DNA from: Pediococcus ethanolidurans
GTDB taxonomy: Bacteria > Bacillota > Bacilli > Lactobacillales > Lactobacillaceae
DNA length: 64,000 nucleotides
Assembly (NCBI RefSeq): GCF_001437405.1
Contig: NZ_JQBY01000002.1
Coordinates: 91,587 to 155,586 of the forward strand
Direction: 5' to 3'
Made by a program: the position numbers and the translations under genes. Every line of letters starts with the position of its first letter. Position 1 is the stretch's first letter. Below are positions 7,422-16,219 of this stretch, one piece after another. The notes beneath the pieces were generated by a model. That model searched no databases. It saw nothing but the letters and a program-made list of their open reading frames with translations, and was not told where the DNA came from.

Positions 7422-8832
7422 AAGCTATATTTTTCTGTTTAATGGCTTTATTGATTGCGTACACCAGTACCACAATTGCCACCGCCATTAAAATTGTCAA
7501 AACTAACAGTGCGTGGCGTGAGCCTATCGCAGTTAAATCAGCTTGATTGCCTCTTTTACTTAACTGACTTGCCCCAATTATGGTGGAAACAATTGAGGTA
7601 CCAACCGCACCCGCAAACTGTTGAATGGTGTTTAAAATCGCATTACCATCTGCTTGTTGATCGTTTTTCAATGTGGATAACCCATTTGTCATGACATTGC
7701 CAAAAATCAACCCGATACCAAACATATAAAATACATAAATAGTTAAGATCAATCCATTTGAAACATTTAAGGCTAAACCGGTAAATAAAACTAAGCCGAT
7801 AAACACGATTGAACTTCCCGTGAGTAAAGGCTTTTTGGCTCCAAAGTGATCAAAAATACGTCCACTAATGGGTGACATGACTGCTCCTAAGGCAGCTCCT
7901 GGTAAAACGACTAGCCCGGCGGTTGTGGAAGTTGCCCCATTTACCAATTGCATGTAGTTGGGCAAAATAAAGGACATTCCTAGCGAAATTAATTGTAATG
8001 CGAAAAACACAAACACATGCGCGGCAAAGGCCACATTTTCTAAAACTCGTAAATCAATAACCGGCTGAGCAATATGTAAGCTGCGATAAATCAACCCAAC
8101 TAAACCAATCACTCCTACCACAATTGCACCTGCAACGGATAAACTCATAAAACTTGTCGCGCCCATGTTGCTGAATCCTAAAATGAATCCAATAAAGGTA
8201 GCGGCAATTAATAAAACACTCAAGGGATCAAATTTTATAGCTCGTGTGGGCCTTTTTTGTTCAATCGTTTTAATTCCCGTAAACAAAGAAATTAATAATA
8301 ATGGCACTAAAATGATGAAGACAAAGCGCCAACCTAGACTAGCCACCACAACACCACCAAATGTGGGCCCAATTGCCGGTGCGACAGCTGTAATTAACGT
8401 TCCAATCCCCATCATCATGCCAATCTTGCTGCTAGGAACCTGATCAATAATAATATTAAACATTAACGGCAGTGCAATCCCAGTACCACATCCCTGAATA
8501 ATGCGACCAAGTAATAGAATTGGGAAAATCGGTGCTACCGCATCCATGATTAATCCTGTTAAAAATAGCAAGTTAGCCACAATAAATAGAGATTTGGTTC
8601 TAAACCGTGTTTTCAGTGCGGAAGACAATGGCACAATGATCGCGACGGTCAATAAATACCCGGTTGTTAACCACTGCACAATACTAGTTGTGACATTAAA
8701 TTCTTTCATTAACGTTGGGAACGTAATGTTCATGGCAGTCTCAACAATTACCCCACTAAAGGACATTAATCCCGTCGCAATTACAGCCGCAATAACTTGG
8801 GGACGAATACGCTGACTGGTTTCATTTTTCAT
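7420..8832 (-). CDS. MFS multidrug efflux transporter (DHA2 / EmrB-QacA type)
   Basis: 470 residues with about 14 hydrophobic segments, the size and topology of proton-driven DHA2 drug exporters. Family-typical stretches include the segment 2 region WLTTGYLLTVAIIVPLSS, GRIIQGCGTGIALPL and the antiporter-like AVAPAIGPTFGGVV in segment 5. It acts in the cytoplasmic membrane and exports hydrophobic or cationic compounds. It starts 5 nt after the stop of the MarR gene, so the two form one operon in which the pump is the probable target of the regulator. The ligand is unknown. Confidence 0.9.
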   Translation of the reverse strand: MKNETSQRIRPQVIAAVIATGLMSFSGVIVETAMNITFPTLMKEFNVTTSIVQWLTTGYLLTVAIIVPLSSALKTRFRTKSLFIVANLLFLTGLIMDAVAPIFPILLLGRIIQGCGTGIALPLMFNIIIDQVPSSKIGMMMGIGTLITAVAPAIGPTFGGVVVASLGWRFVFIILVPLLLISLFTGIKTIEQKRPTRAIKFDPLSVLLIAATFIGFILGFSNMGATSFMSLSVAGAIVVGVIGLVGLIYRSLHIAQPVIDLRVLENVAFAAHVFVFFALQLISLGMSFILPNYMQLVNGATSTTAGLVVLPGAALGAVMSPISGRIFDHFGAKKPLLTGSSIVFIGLVLFTGLALNVSNGLILTIYVFYMFGIGLIFGNVMTNGLSTLKNDQQADGNAILNTIQQFAGAVGTSIVSTIIGASQLSKRGNQADLTAIGSRHALLVLTILMAVAIVVLVYAINKAIKQKNIA

Positions 8833-8837
8833 ATTTA

Positions 8838-9296
8838 TTATCTCTCGCGTTCCTTTCCGTAATTTTTTCCGGCTTCATCAACGATTAAAAATTGCAAAAC
8901 TTTTGTAAACGTTAAAAGTTCCTCCTGACTAAAGTTTGTCTCCAGACTATCACGCTGAACTTTCATATAATCGCGATTCAACTGAACAAACGGTTGCGCT
9001 TTTTTGGTCAGTTGAATTTCTTTTTGGCGTGCATCATCCTTGGCAACTAACCGAAGAATCAATCCCTTTTTCTCCATGCGTTGTAAAAGCGTGGTTGCAC
9101 TTGATCTGCGAATGGCAAATTCGGTTTCAATATCACGTTGTAAACACATTTGCTGCGGATATTTGCCAAGAAAATCAATGATTGATAACTGAACACCAGT
9201 TAAGCCGTAACCTGCTGCAAAGGTATCAATATGGCGACTAAGCGTATTATTGGCATGTTTCACTAACCGCCCGTATTTAGATAGATCTTTTGGCAT
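8838..9296 (-). CDS. MarR-family transcriptional regulator
   Basis: 152 residues with the winged-helix segment FAIRRSSATTLLQRMEKKGL and the beta-wing that follows (VAKDDARQKEIQLT). MarR proteins repress neighbouring efflux or stress genes until a ligand binds. The ATG at 9296 is preferred because AGGAG is 9 nt upstream; the ATG at 9305 touches the AGGAG. It is first in an operon with the MFS pump, and its promoter carries a palindrome that fits autorepression. Confidence 0.9.
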   Translation of the reverse strand: MPKDLSKYGRLVKHANNTLSRHIDTFAAGYGLTGVQLSIIDFLGKYPQQMCLQRDIETEFAIRRSSATTLLQRMEKKGLILRLVAKDDARQKEIQLTKKAQPFVQLNRDYMKVQRDSLETNFSQEELLTFTKVLQFLIVDEAGKNYGKERER

Positions 9297-9316
9297 CAAT
9301 TTCATCTCCTCATTTT

Positions 9317-9368
9317 CGTTAGCAAGCTAACGTTTTACATTATAAAACAATTTACGTTAAAAATGCAA
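9317..9368 (-). promoter_or_regulatory. marR-mfs promoter and MarR-type operator
   Basis: On the minus strand TTGCAT (9363-9368) and TATAAT (9339-9344) are 18 bp apart. The palindrome CGTTAGC-AA-GCTAACG (9317-9332) covers the transcription start region and lies just before the ribosome site. The size and centre match MarR-type operators, so autoregulation is likely. Confidence 0.75.
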
Positions 9369-9400
9369 AAAAATCACCAAGATGCTGATCATCTTGGTGA
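9367..9400 (-). terminator. Terminator of the lac operon
   Basis: An 11-bp perfect stem TCACCAAGATG/CATCTTGGTGA with a 5-nt loop. On the minus strand it is followed by seven T. It closes the lacR-lacA-lacB-lacD-DUF4867-small gene series. Confidence 0.85.
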
Positions 9401-9454
9401 CTTAATGAAATTATTCTGTTAAAAATCATAATCCTATTTAAGAAATAAGCTTAA

Positions 9455-9586
9455 TTATCTACTGCCAACTTTTGAAACTGGAAATTCAGCAATTTGTTCT
9501 TTAATCATTTGTTGATGCAGTTCTTCAGCGGTATCAATTTCGTTTTTTTCTTCTGTTGATAATGTTTTCTTTTCTGTGTCAGCCAT
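9455..9586 (-). CDS. Small hypothetical protein (43 residues) at the end of the lac operon
   Basis: The protein starts MADTEKKTLSTEEKNEID and ends EFPVSKVGSR. It is highly charged, without cysteine or membrane segment, and probably mostly helical. AGAGGTAG sits a proper distance before ATG. It begins 14 nt after the stop of the DUF4867-like gene and is followed by the operon terminator, so it is the last cistron of the tagatose-pathway operon. I do not recognise it. Confidence 0.6.
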   Translation of the reverse strand: MADTEKKTLSTEEKNEIDTAEELHQQMIKEQIAEFPVSKVGSR

Positions 9587-9600
9587 TTCGATCTACCTCT

Positions 9601-10278
9601 TTAGTTTTGAATTGGCTTAATGTCGATTAATTTTCCTTTGACACCAGGTAAGATTCCCTGTGCAATTTTATCAGTTCTAACAGCGTGCGCCATTTGAAAC
9701 TTGTTTTGCTTCACAATCATTTTATTAGTTGCTTTAAAGCCATCTGGTAATGGTTGATTAGTGCCTTGCAAAACCATCACAATTGCCTTAAAACCGCTAT
9801 CGTCTACCTTGCATGGGCTGTAATGTAATGTATCACTGTACATTTCAAAAACAGTGCCCCGAGGAACAAAGAAGAGTTTAGCGTGTTCTTCAGCATTATA
9901 CTCATAGTTATGAATGTCTTGTCGTTTGCCTAATACCATTACAACGTCTGTAAACGTAATATTAACTTCACTACCCTGGTGAAATTCAATTGCTGAAAAT
10001 GAAGTGCTTTGTCCCATACAAGGACCAGCAGAAATTGGCATACCCGCATAAACATCAGCAGCAATTTGCTTGATAGCAGCATCATTTTCAATAGTTTCAT
10101 CATCAGGAATATAGTCGTTATGATCACTTGGAATCTTCACTTGAGAATCCATATAACTTGTGACCTTACTTAAATCATATTGTTTATAAACTAAACCAAA
10201 ATCAGCAAATTCATCACTGTTAACGTCATAAATGGTCTTATCCGGATTAGCTTTTTTTATTTCATCGAAATTACTCAT
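9601..10278 (-). CDS. DUF4867-like cupin protein of the tagatose operon
   Basis: 225 residues, soluble. The middle has the alternating strand pattern and motifs of a cupin: IEFHQGSEVNITFTDVV, then FFVPRGTVFEMYSDTLHYSP, with histidines that could bind metal. From memory it matches DUF4867, a family repeatedly found beside LacD-type aldolases; this was not searched. It is 65 bp downstream of lacD in the same operon. A sugar or sugar-phosphate isomerase or epimerase role would suit the fold and place but is not shown. Confidence 0.65.
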   Translation of the reverse strand: MSNFDEIKKANPDKTIYDVNSDEFADFGLVYKQYDLSKVTSYMDSQVKIPSDHNDYIPDDETIENDAAIKQIAADVYAGMPISAGPCMGQSTSFSAIEFHQGSEVNITFTDVVMVLGKRQDIHNYEYNAEEHAKLFFVPRGTVFEMYSDTLHYSPCKVDDSGFKAIVMVLQGTNQPLPDGFKATNKMIVKQNKFQMAHAVRTDKIAQGILPGVKGKLIDIKPIQN

Positions 10279-10343
10279 AAATTTTCTCCATTTTCAGAAA
10301 AAGGATTGCACCGATTCGGCACAATCCTTAAGGTTAAAAGCAA

Positions 10344-11339
10344 TTATTTTTGAACCTTGTCGTACCATGAAGTTGCAGTAGCAGCCAAAACTTTATTCAA
10401 GTCTTCAATATTTTGACGACCTTGTGTTTGTAACCATTTACGACCAGCTGCTTCACTTTCACCAGCAAATGGTTCAACTGAATGACGCCATGTTGCACGG
10501 CCACAAAGCACACCATTGAATGTTGAGCCTGCTTCTTTAGCGAACTTCAATTCGTCTTGGAACAATTCAGCAGAAACACCAGCACTCAAGAAGATAAATG
10601 GTAAGTCTGTTGCATCACTTTGTTCTTTATAATACTTAGCAGCATCTGCCTTGCTATAAACAACATCATCAGAGTTCTTAGCAAATCCTTCAACATAAGC
10701 TTGGTTTACAGGAACTTCAAGCTTCAATACATCTACACCATATTGAGGTTTTGAGAATTCTTTGGTCATTTCAATAACTTTGTGTGGCTTTACTTTGGCA
10801 TATTCTTTGCCTGTTGCGTCATCGTTATTAGCATCGTATGATACTAATTCCAAGAACAATGGCATATCTTCGCCCTTGCATTCGCTACCTAAACGTTCGA
10901 TAAAGACTTGTTTGCGATGATTAATGTCGCCGCCTTCGTCTGGATCGTAGTAAAGCAAGAACTTAATAGCGTCAGCGCCTTGTTCCTTCAAACGACGTAC
11001 TGACCAATCATCCAAAATGTCTGGGAAACGACCAGGTTCAGTAGCATCATAACCAGTGCGTTCGTATGCAAGTAATAAGCCGGCACCATCTGCACGAGCC
11101 TTTGAAGCTGGGAGTCCATATTGAGGATCCAACAAAATACCTGTTGCATATTGTGTCAATTCACTTGATACAGCAACTTTGAAGTCTTCAATTTCTTTTT
11201 GAGAAGCTTCTTTGCCACTTGCAGCACCAATCATCTTTTTGAGTGATCCACGTTGGTCAATAGCTAAAGCATCAATGACGCCATCTTTATTTGATAAAGC
11301 TTTGATTCCTTTTTCCTTACCTGGTGTTAATTTCAACAT
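10344..11339 (-). CDS. lacD: Tagatose-1,6-bisphosphate aldolase LacD
   Basis: 331 residues of the class I aldolase LacD family. It cleaves tagatose-1,6-bisphosphate to dihydroxyacetone phosphate and glyceraldehyde-3-phosphate, the last step of the tagatose-6-phosphate route. Typical segments are VIDALAIDQRGSLKKMI near the N-terminus, LLYYDPDEGGDIN, and VDVLKLEVPVN with the Schiff-base-type lysine. The start at 11339 has AAAGGGG 10 nt upstream; the longer frame from 11369 includes that ribosome site and is rejected. It lies between lacB and the DUF4867-like gene. Confidence 0.93.
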   Translation of the reverse strand: MLKLTPGKEKGIKALSNKDGVIDALAIDQRGSLKKMIGAASGKEASQKEIEDFKVAVSSELTQYATGILLDPQYGLPASKARADGAGLLLAYERTGYDATEPGRFPDILDDWSVRRLKEQGADAIKFLLYYDPDEGGDINHRKQVFIERLGSECKGEDMPLFLELVSYDANNDDATGKEYAKVKPHKVIEMTKEFSKPQYGVDVLKLEVPVNQAYVEGFAKNSDDVVYSKADAAKYYKEQSDATDLPFIFLSAGVSAELFQDELKFAKEAGSTFNGVLCGRATWRHSVEPFAGESEAAGRKWLQTQGRQNIEDLNKVLAATATSWYDKVQK

Positions 11340-11427
11340 AAAATGATTACCCCTTTTTTGTTTTTTCATGATTTCTCATGATTTATTTCAACGCTTTCAT
11401 TATAAGTCGGTAGCGGTAACTTTACAA

Positions 11428-11946
11428 CTAATCGTGATAAACGCCTTCAGCCCATTTTTCATTTTCTTCATCAAAGAAATGTGGGTTATCTTTTTGTTCT
11501 GGATTTGGAGTAGCAATGTGATCGATTTTATCGATTAATTTCTTGTTTTCATCTGTTTCTTTATATTCGGAGTCTAAGAATACAGAGATGATGTCTTCAC
11601 ATAAATGCTCACCAACTGTTGCACCACCAAAACCAATTACATTGGCATTTAATTCTTCTTTAGCATAACGAGCAGCAACTAAGTTTGAAACTAAAGCTGC
11701 ACGGACACCTTCGTTTTTGTCTGCAGCAGTACTGATACCAATACCTGTTCCGCAAAGAACAACACCTAAATCGGCACGACCATCAGCGACATCTTCAGCA
11801 ACACGTTTCCCATAAATGGGATAATGAGTCCGCGTTGTATCATAGGTACCTTCGTCAATAACTGTGTGACCGTTAGCCTTTAAAAAGTTTGATAATTGAA
11901 TTTTTACATCTGTAACAATATGGTCATTACCAATAGAAATAATCAT
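11428..11946 (-). CDS. lacB: Galactose-6-phosphate isomerase subunit LacB
   Basis: 172 residues of the RpiB/LacAB fold. [11 protein letters not shown] at the N-terminus and LCGTGIGIS around residue 65 carry the active-site type cysteine and glycine loop. LacB pairs with LacA to convert galactose-6-phosphate to tagatose-6-phosphate in the cytoplasm. In most operons lacA and lacB are adjacent; here they are separated by about 400 nt holding two hairpin repeats. An AGGAGG site precedes the ATG. Confidence 0.93.
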   Translation of the reverse strand: MIISIGNDHIVTDVKIQLSNFLKANGHTVIDEGTYDTTRTHYPIYGKRVAEDVADGRADLGVVLCGTGIGISTAADKNEGVRAALVSNLVAARYAKEELNANVIGFGGATVGEHLCEDIISVFLDSEYKETDENKKLIDKIDHIATPNPEQKDNPHFFDEENEKWAEGVYHD

Positions 11947-12096
11947 GTATATATCCTCCTCAATATTAATGTTTAAAACTAAAACAGTTTCGAATGTACT
12001 ATATTTCGAGATTGTTTTCTTAGACTCTTATGCCTTTACAAAGTGAGTTTGTAGATGGTCATTTTGGTTTGGCTTTGAAAGATACTTATCTTTCTC
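11947..12096 (-). other. Intercistronic leader region before lacB with two small hairpins
   Basis: No gene is seen. AAAACAGTTTCGAAT (from 11980) can pair with ATTTCGAGATTGTTTT (to 12018), and GAAAGATA pairs with TATCTTTC around 2 nt (12077-12094). Neither is followed by a clean T-run toward lacB. They may be processing or stability hairpins in the lac transcript, or mark a separate lacB start that I cannot define. Confidence 0.4.
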
Positions 12097-12346
12097 CACA
12101 CTCTAGTCTAGATAGGCTTCAAAAGACATTCACCTCCGTTTGGCTACACATATTAAACGATTCCTAACCCGAATCATTTAATACGCTAGGCCATACTCGG
12201 TGAATAACTGCTTCACTCCGCACTCTTATCTAGATCGGCTCCTTGAAGCATTTGCCTCTGCTGAGCTACACCTATCAACAATCCCCAAACCGGATTATTG
12301 ATAAGTTAGGCTCTGCTCAGCAAATAACCGCTTCACTCCGCACTCT
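12097..12346 (-). repeat. Family A hairpin elements A1 and A2, tandem
   Basis: Two units of about 121 bp (12097-12219 and 12220-12346) share borders such as CTTCACTCCGCACTCT and TCTAGATMGGCT but differ in their arms. Each folds as a nested hairpin. Outer arms are ATTCACC/GGTGAAT in A1 and ATTTGC/GCAAAT in A2. Middle arms are GGCTA/TAGGCC and GAGCTA/TAGGCTC. Inner arms are TATTAAACGATTC/GAATCATTTAATA and TATCAACAATCC/GGATTATTGATA, each with a 7-nt loop. Both keep one C.A mismatch at the sixth pair from the loop, which becomes G.U in minus-strand RNA. A2 abuts the lacA stop codon. Confidence 0.8.
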
Positions 12347-12775
12347 TTAGATCATCTTTTCCAACATATCCAAACGTACTTGGTGACGACCACCTGCATA
12401 TTCTGTATCTAGATAATATTGAACAATGTTATAAGCTAACTTTTCACCAACAATGCCACTACCAATTGCAATTGCCTTGGCACCATTATGCATAGCTGTC
12501 ATATGAGCTGTGTTTTCTTCAACAACGTTAGCAGTAACCATTCCTTTAACTTTGTTACTTGCCATTGCTGAGCCAACACCATATTCATCAAACATAACAG
12601 CCTTATCAGCATCACCATTCAAAACTTCTTTGGTAACAGCCAATGAAGAATCAACAAAGTCATCTGCGGGCTTCTCACTCACATCAATAACTTCATAACT
12701 ATGATCCAACAAGTATTTCTTAACTTGTTCCTTTAAATTAAATCCTTTTTTATCTGAGCCAATTACGACTTTCAT
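12347..12775 (-). CDS. lacA: Galactose-6-phosphate isomerase subunit LacA
   Basis: 142 residues, the normal LacA length. It begins [20 protein letters not shown] and contains [17 protein letters not shown], the LacA version of the RpiB active-site loop, where LacB carries CGTGIGIS. With LacB it forms the isomerase producing tagatose-6-phosphate. Its start overlaps the lacR stop by 4 nt (ATGA), so the two are translationally coupled. The 3' end runs straight into hairpin element A2. Confidence 0.92.
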   Translation of the reverse strand: MKVVIGSDKKGFNLKEQVKKYLLDHSYEVIDVSEKPADDFVDSSLAVTKEVLNGDADKAVMFDEYGVGSAMASNKVKGMVTANVVEENTAHMTAMHNGAKAIAIGSGIVGEKLAYNIVQYYLDTEYAGGRHQVRLDMLEKMI

Positions 12776-13560
12776 GCAAATCTCTCCTTTTGTTTTTTAT
12801 CTAAGCTAGTAAAAACATGCGTTATTTTCTGGTATCGCTTCAAAACCTGTGGATCAACATCCTGATCTGTAATTAGACCGTCACATCTATCTAATTGATA
12901 GAACGTATAAAAATCATTTCGATCCAATTTTGAATGATCAGCCACCACAAATTTTTCTTGTGATTGGTCTAACGCAATGCTCTGCGTCTGGCCTTCATCA
13001 GAATTAGCATTCATAATGCTGTTACCATTAATACCATTAACACCAACAAAAGCTTTGTGCATCTTGATATTTTTCAACAGCTCAATTGCTAAACTTCCTA
13101 TAAATGCACCACTTCGCTCGCGGTATGTTCCGCCTACTAGACACAATTCATAACTCCCGTGTTCATCTCTAAAACGTTCAAATACTGGCAAACTATTCGT
13201 CACAATACGTAAGTTGGTCAACTTCAAATATTTTGAAACTAACTCGTTTGTTGTTCCTGGGCCTAAAAAAATGGTTTCATTTTCATCAATCATCCCTGCC
13301 ACTCGTTGTGCAATACTGCTTTTCTCTGTTACATGCAGCTTTCGTTTCTGTATATAGGAAGCTTCCTGTTTATCAGAGAAATGTCGGCTTTGTGCACCAC
13401 CATGAATTCGAATAATTTGATGTTCCTGTTCAAGTTCATCAAGATCACGTCGAATGGTCATTGACGAAACATTCAAAGCATCAACCAATTCCTGAACGGT
13501 GACAACACCTGATTGATTGACCGTGCTCAAAATGGTAGCTACTCGTTCATTTTTTAGCAC
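12772..13560 (-). CDS. lacR: DeoR-family repressor of the lac/tagatose locus (LacR)
   Basis: 262 residues from the GTG at 13560, which follows GGAGGGAGG. The N-terminal DeoR helix-turn-helix is [20 protein letters not shown]. The C-terminal half is the sugar-phosphate-sensing fold with [16 protein letters not shown] and [13 protein letters not shown]. In LacR proteins the inducer is tagatose-6-phosphate. It is the first gene of the minus-strand lac operon and is divergent from the PTS operon. Matching operator sequences lie on both sides of the intergenic region, so it probably represses both. Confidence 0.9.
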   Translation of the reverse strand: MLKNERVATILSTVNQSGVVTVQELVDALNVSSMTIRRDLDELEQEHQIIRIHGGAQSRHFSDKQEASYIQKRKLHVTEKSSIAQRVAGMIDENETIFLGPGTTNELVSKYLKLTNLRIVTNSLPVFERFRDEHGSYELCLVGGTYRERSGAFIGSLAIELLKNIKMHKAFVGVNGINGNSIMNANSDEGQTQSIALDQSQEKFVVADHSKLDRNDFYTFYQLDRCDGLITDQDVDPQVLKRYQKITHVFTSLDKKQKERFA

Positions 13561-13594
13561 TAGCCTCCCTCCTTTTATATAATTTAAGAACAAA

Positions 13595-13658
13595 AATGTT
13601 CGTTTTTGTTTATTTATGTTTCGATTTATAGAATAGACGAGCTCTCACTAAAAGTCAA
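13595..13658 (-). promoter_or_regulatory. lacR promoter and LacR-type operator
   Basis: On the minus strand TTGACT (13653-13658) and TATTCT (13630-13635) are 17 bp apart. Downstream lies the minus-strand sequence AAACAAAAACGAACATT (13595-13611). It matches 15 of 17 bases of the site before the divergent PTS operon. It is the likely autoregulatory operator. Confidence 0.65.
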
Positions 13659-13690
13659 TACCCGCGCACTATTTTTTAAACTTAAATTTT

Positions 13691-13757
13691 TTGTCGACAT
13701 TTGAAAGCGCTTGTATATAATTAGATTTGTAAACGAAATCAAACAAAAGTGAACATT
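13691..13757 (+). promoter_or_regulatory. PTS operon promoter with cre-like site and LacR-type operator
   Basis: TATAAT is at 13716-13721 with a weak -35 (TTGTCG or TCGACA, 13691-13699). TGAAAGCGCTTGTA (13702-13715) overlaps the spacer and resembles a CcpA cre site with two mismatches. AAACAAAAGTGAACATT (13741-13757) is the partner of the operator at 13595. The layout predicts dual control: glucose repression by CcpA and induction through LacR. Confidence 0.65.
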
Positions 13758-13791
13758 ACTTCACATTTGTAATTGAGGTGGTGAATATATT

Positions 13792-14283
13792 ATGTCAGAT
13801 AAGATAGCAGAGACTTCTCTTTTTGATCGAGACACAGTTTATGTAAGTGATGCAACTTCACGAGCTGATGTTTTTAAGTCAGTTGCCGAAGACCTTTATA
13901 AAAAGGGACACGTAACTAAAGACTTTTTAAAGAACTTGAACGAACGAGAAGATAAGTATCCAACTGGAATTGACTTGTCAGTGGTTTCACCTGAATACCC
14001 TAACGTTGCAATTCCACATACGGAAGCCGAGTTTGTGAAGGAACGTAAAGTTGTTCCAATTAAGTTGAAGAATCCTATTTCTTTCAACAATATGATTGAT
14101 CCAAGTCAAGAATTTGAAGTTAGCTTCTTATTTATGATTTTGAACAATGATCCTGAAGGACAATCTAATGTGCTTGCACAGATCATGGATTTCATTAATA
14201 AAACTCCACAAAATCAGCTTTTGACTTTCTTCAAGAGTACTTCTGCGGATGCAATCTATTCATTCTTGCAATCCAAGTTTTAG
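13792..14283 (+). CDS. gatA: PTS EIIA component, galactitol family
   Basis: 163 residues of the fructose/mannitol-type EIIA fold. VAIPHTEAEFV carries the phosphoryl-accepting His76. It passes phosphate from HPr to the EIIB protein encoded next. GAGGTGGTG precedes the start. It is first of a four-gene operon (EIIA, EIIB, EIIC, small membrane protein). Although the family is named for galactitol, its neighbourhood with LacAB suggests galactose as the substrate, as known for galactitol-type PTS of some lactobacilli. Confidence 0.88.
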   Translation: MSDKIAETSLFDRDTVYVSDATSRADVFKSVAEDLYKKGHVTKDFLKNLNEREDKYPTGIDLSVVSPEYPNVAIPHTEAEFVKERKVVPIKLKNPISFNNMIDPSQEFEVSFLFMILNNDPEGQSNVLAQIMDFINKTPQNQLLTFFKSTSADAIYSFLQSKF

Positions 14284-14342
14284 ATATTCGTTTCATTAAC
14301 TTATGGTAATAAATTTTAAAAATTTCTAAGGAGGAATTTACT

Positions 14343-14648
14343 ATGATTAAGATGTTAACTGCTTGTGGTGCTGGTGTTAACTCAAGCCACCAAATTAAGG
14401 ATGCTGTTGAGGCAGAAATGAAGAAACGTGGCTATCAAGTTAGTGTTGAGGCTATTCAAATCAAAGACCTTAACCCTGAAACAATGAAAGGTGTTCAAAT
14501 TTTCTTACCTATTAATAAGCCAGATTTGAGCTTTGATGTAACTGTTCCAGAAATTGATGCTGGTGCTATTCTCTACAGAATGCCTGCTATGGCTGCTCCA
14601 GTATATGACAAGATTGAAGACACCATTAAAAAGAATCATTTAAGTTAA
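14343..14648 (+). CDS. gatB: PTS EIIB component, galactitol family
   Basis: 101 residues with the phosphocysteine loop LTACGAGVNSS (Cys8), typical of the lactose/galactitol EIIB fold. It receives phosphate from EIIA and gives it to the sugar carried by EIIC at the inner membrane face. GGAGG lies 7 nt before the ATG. It is 59 bp after EIIA and about 105 bp before EIIC. Confidence 0.9.
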   Translation: MIKMLTACGAGVNSSHQIKDAVEAEMKKRGYQVSVEAIQIKDLNPETMKGVQIFLPINKPDLSFDVTVPEIDAGAILYRMPAMAAPVYDKIEDTIKKNHLS

Positions 14649-14753
14649 TATTTTTTGAAGAGAATCATTTCTCTTCACCTACATATTTCCTTTATGGAGT
14701 CTTCCACTAAATTTGGTAACAAAATTTTATAAAAACTAAAGGAGTTGAACAAA

Positions 14754-16170
14754 ATGCAGACCATTATTCATTTTGCCAACGTGGTATTCAAGCCAATTAT
14801 TGATTTGGGTGCTGCGCCAGTTATGTTAATTGTTCTAACCTTGATTGCTTGGGCTTTAGGTGTTAAGTTCTTCAGAGCCCTTGAAGGTGGTATTCGTTTA
14901 GCGATCGCTTTGACTGGTATTAGTGCTATTATTAATATTCTTACTACAACTTACCAACCAGCCTTAACAGCCTTCGTTAAATCAACAGGTATCCAACTTT
15001 CTATCACTGATGTTGGTTGGGCACCACTAGCAACGATCACTTGGGGATCACCATATACCCTATTCTGCTTGCTACTTATGGTTCTATTGAACGTCGGTAT
15101 GTTGTTATTGAAGTGGACTGATACACTTGATGTTGATATTTTTGATATTTGGCATATTTCATTCACTGCTTTAATGGCAATTTACTTTGGAGCTAACTTC
15201 TGGGTTGCTACTGCTCTTATTATTTTGATTGGTGCATTAAAGATCGTTAACTCTGATTTAATGAAACCAACCTTTAATGATTTATTGCATAATAACGATA
15301 ACCCTATGACCACAACTCATTTAAACTACATGATGAACCCTGTGATCATGCTCTTAGACAAGATTTATGATTTGTTCTTCCGTTGGTTAGACCGTTTTGA
15401 TTTTGATTCCGCTAAACTAAACGAAAAAATTGGTTTCTGGGGAAGCAACTTTGCTATTGGATGTTACTTAGGTATCTTTATTGGTTTGGTTGGTCAACAA
15501 GGTGTTGAATCAATCTTTACATTATCATTCACTGGTGGTGTCTGCTTGCAGTTATTCTCACTTATTGGTTCTTGGTTCATCAAAGCTGTTGAACCATTAT
15601 CACAAGGTGTTACTGACTTAGCTAACAAACACTTAAAGGGTCGTAAGTTGAACATTGGTCTTGACTGGCCATTTATCGCTGGCCGTTCTGAAATGTGGGC
15701 AGCTGCAAACGTCCTTGCACCTATTCTTTTACTTGAAGCTTTAGTTCTTCCTGGCAACCATATTCTTCCTTTATTTAGGTGGAATCATTGCCATGGGTGT
15801 TACACCAGCTCTTTTAGTTGTAACTCGTGGACGTATCATTCGAATGATCGTTATTGGTGCCGTTGAATTACCTATCTTCCTTTGGGCTGGTACATTAAGT
15901 GCTCCATTTATTACATCAGTTGCTAAATCAGTTGGTGCATTCCCTGCCGGTGTTAAAGGCGGTACAATGATTGCTGAATCAACTAAGGAAGGTCCTATCG
16001 AACAATTCTTAGCATACGCAGTAGGTAAATCATCTACAGGTGAAATTAAATTCATTCTCTACGCAGTTATTGGACTTGCAGCATACTGCTTAATCTTCTG
16101 GTGGTACGCTCGTCAAATGAAGAAACGTAATGCTATTTACGCTAAAGAATTAGCAGATAACAAAGACTAA
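14754..16170 (+). pseudogene. gatC: PTS EIIC permease, galactitol family, disrupted by a 4-bp duplication
   Basis: The first 341 codons read as a galactitol-family EIIC with many membrane segments up to NHILPL. The frame then changes. The continuation GGIIAMGVTPALLVV and on to KELADNKD is read in the +1 frame to 16170. At the break, TTTA occurs twice in a row (15770-15777); removing one copy restores CCT-TTA-GGT-GGA and a continuous protein of about 470 residues. No other defect is present, so the change is recent, a reversible slip, or a sequencing error. As written, the product loses its last transmembrane region. Start at 14754 because AGGAG is 9 nt upstream. Confidence 0.88.
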
Positions 16171-16219
16171 TTATTAATTTAAACTTTTAATTATGACTGA
16201 ACAAAGGAGGTCAATAAAA

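Noticed and set aside
15793..16170. Separate 125-residue membrane protein
   Set aside because: It is the displaced C-terminal part of the EIIC permease after the TTTA duplication, with no ribosome site.
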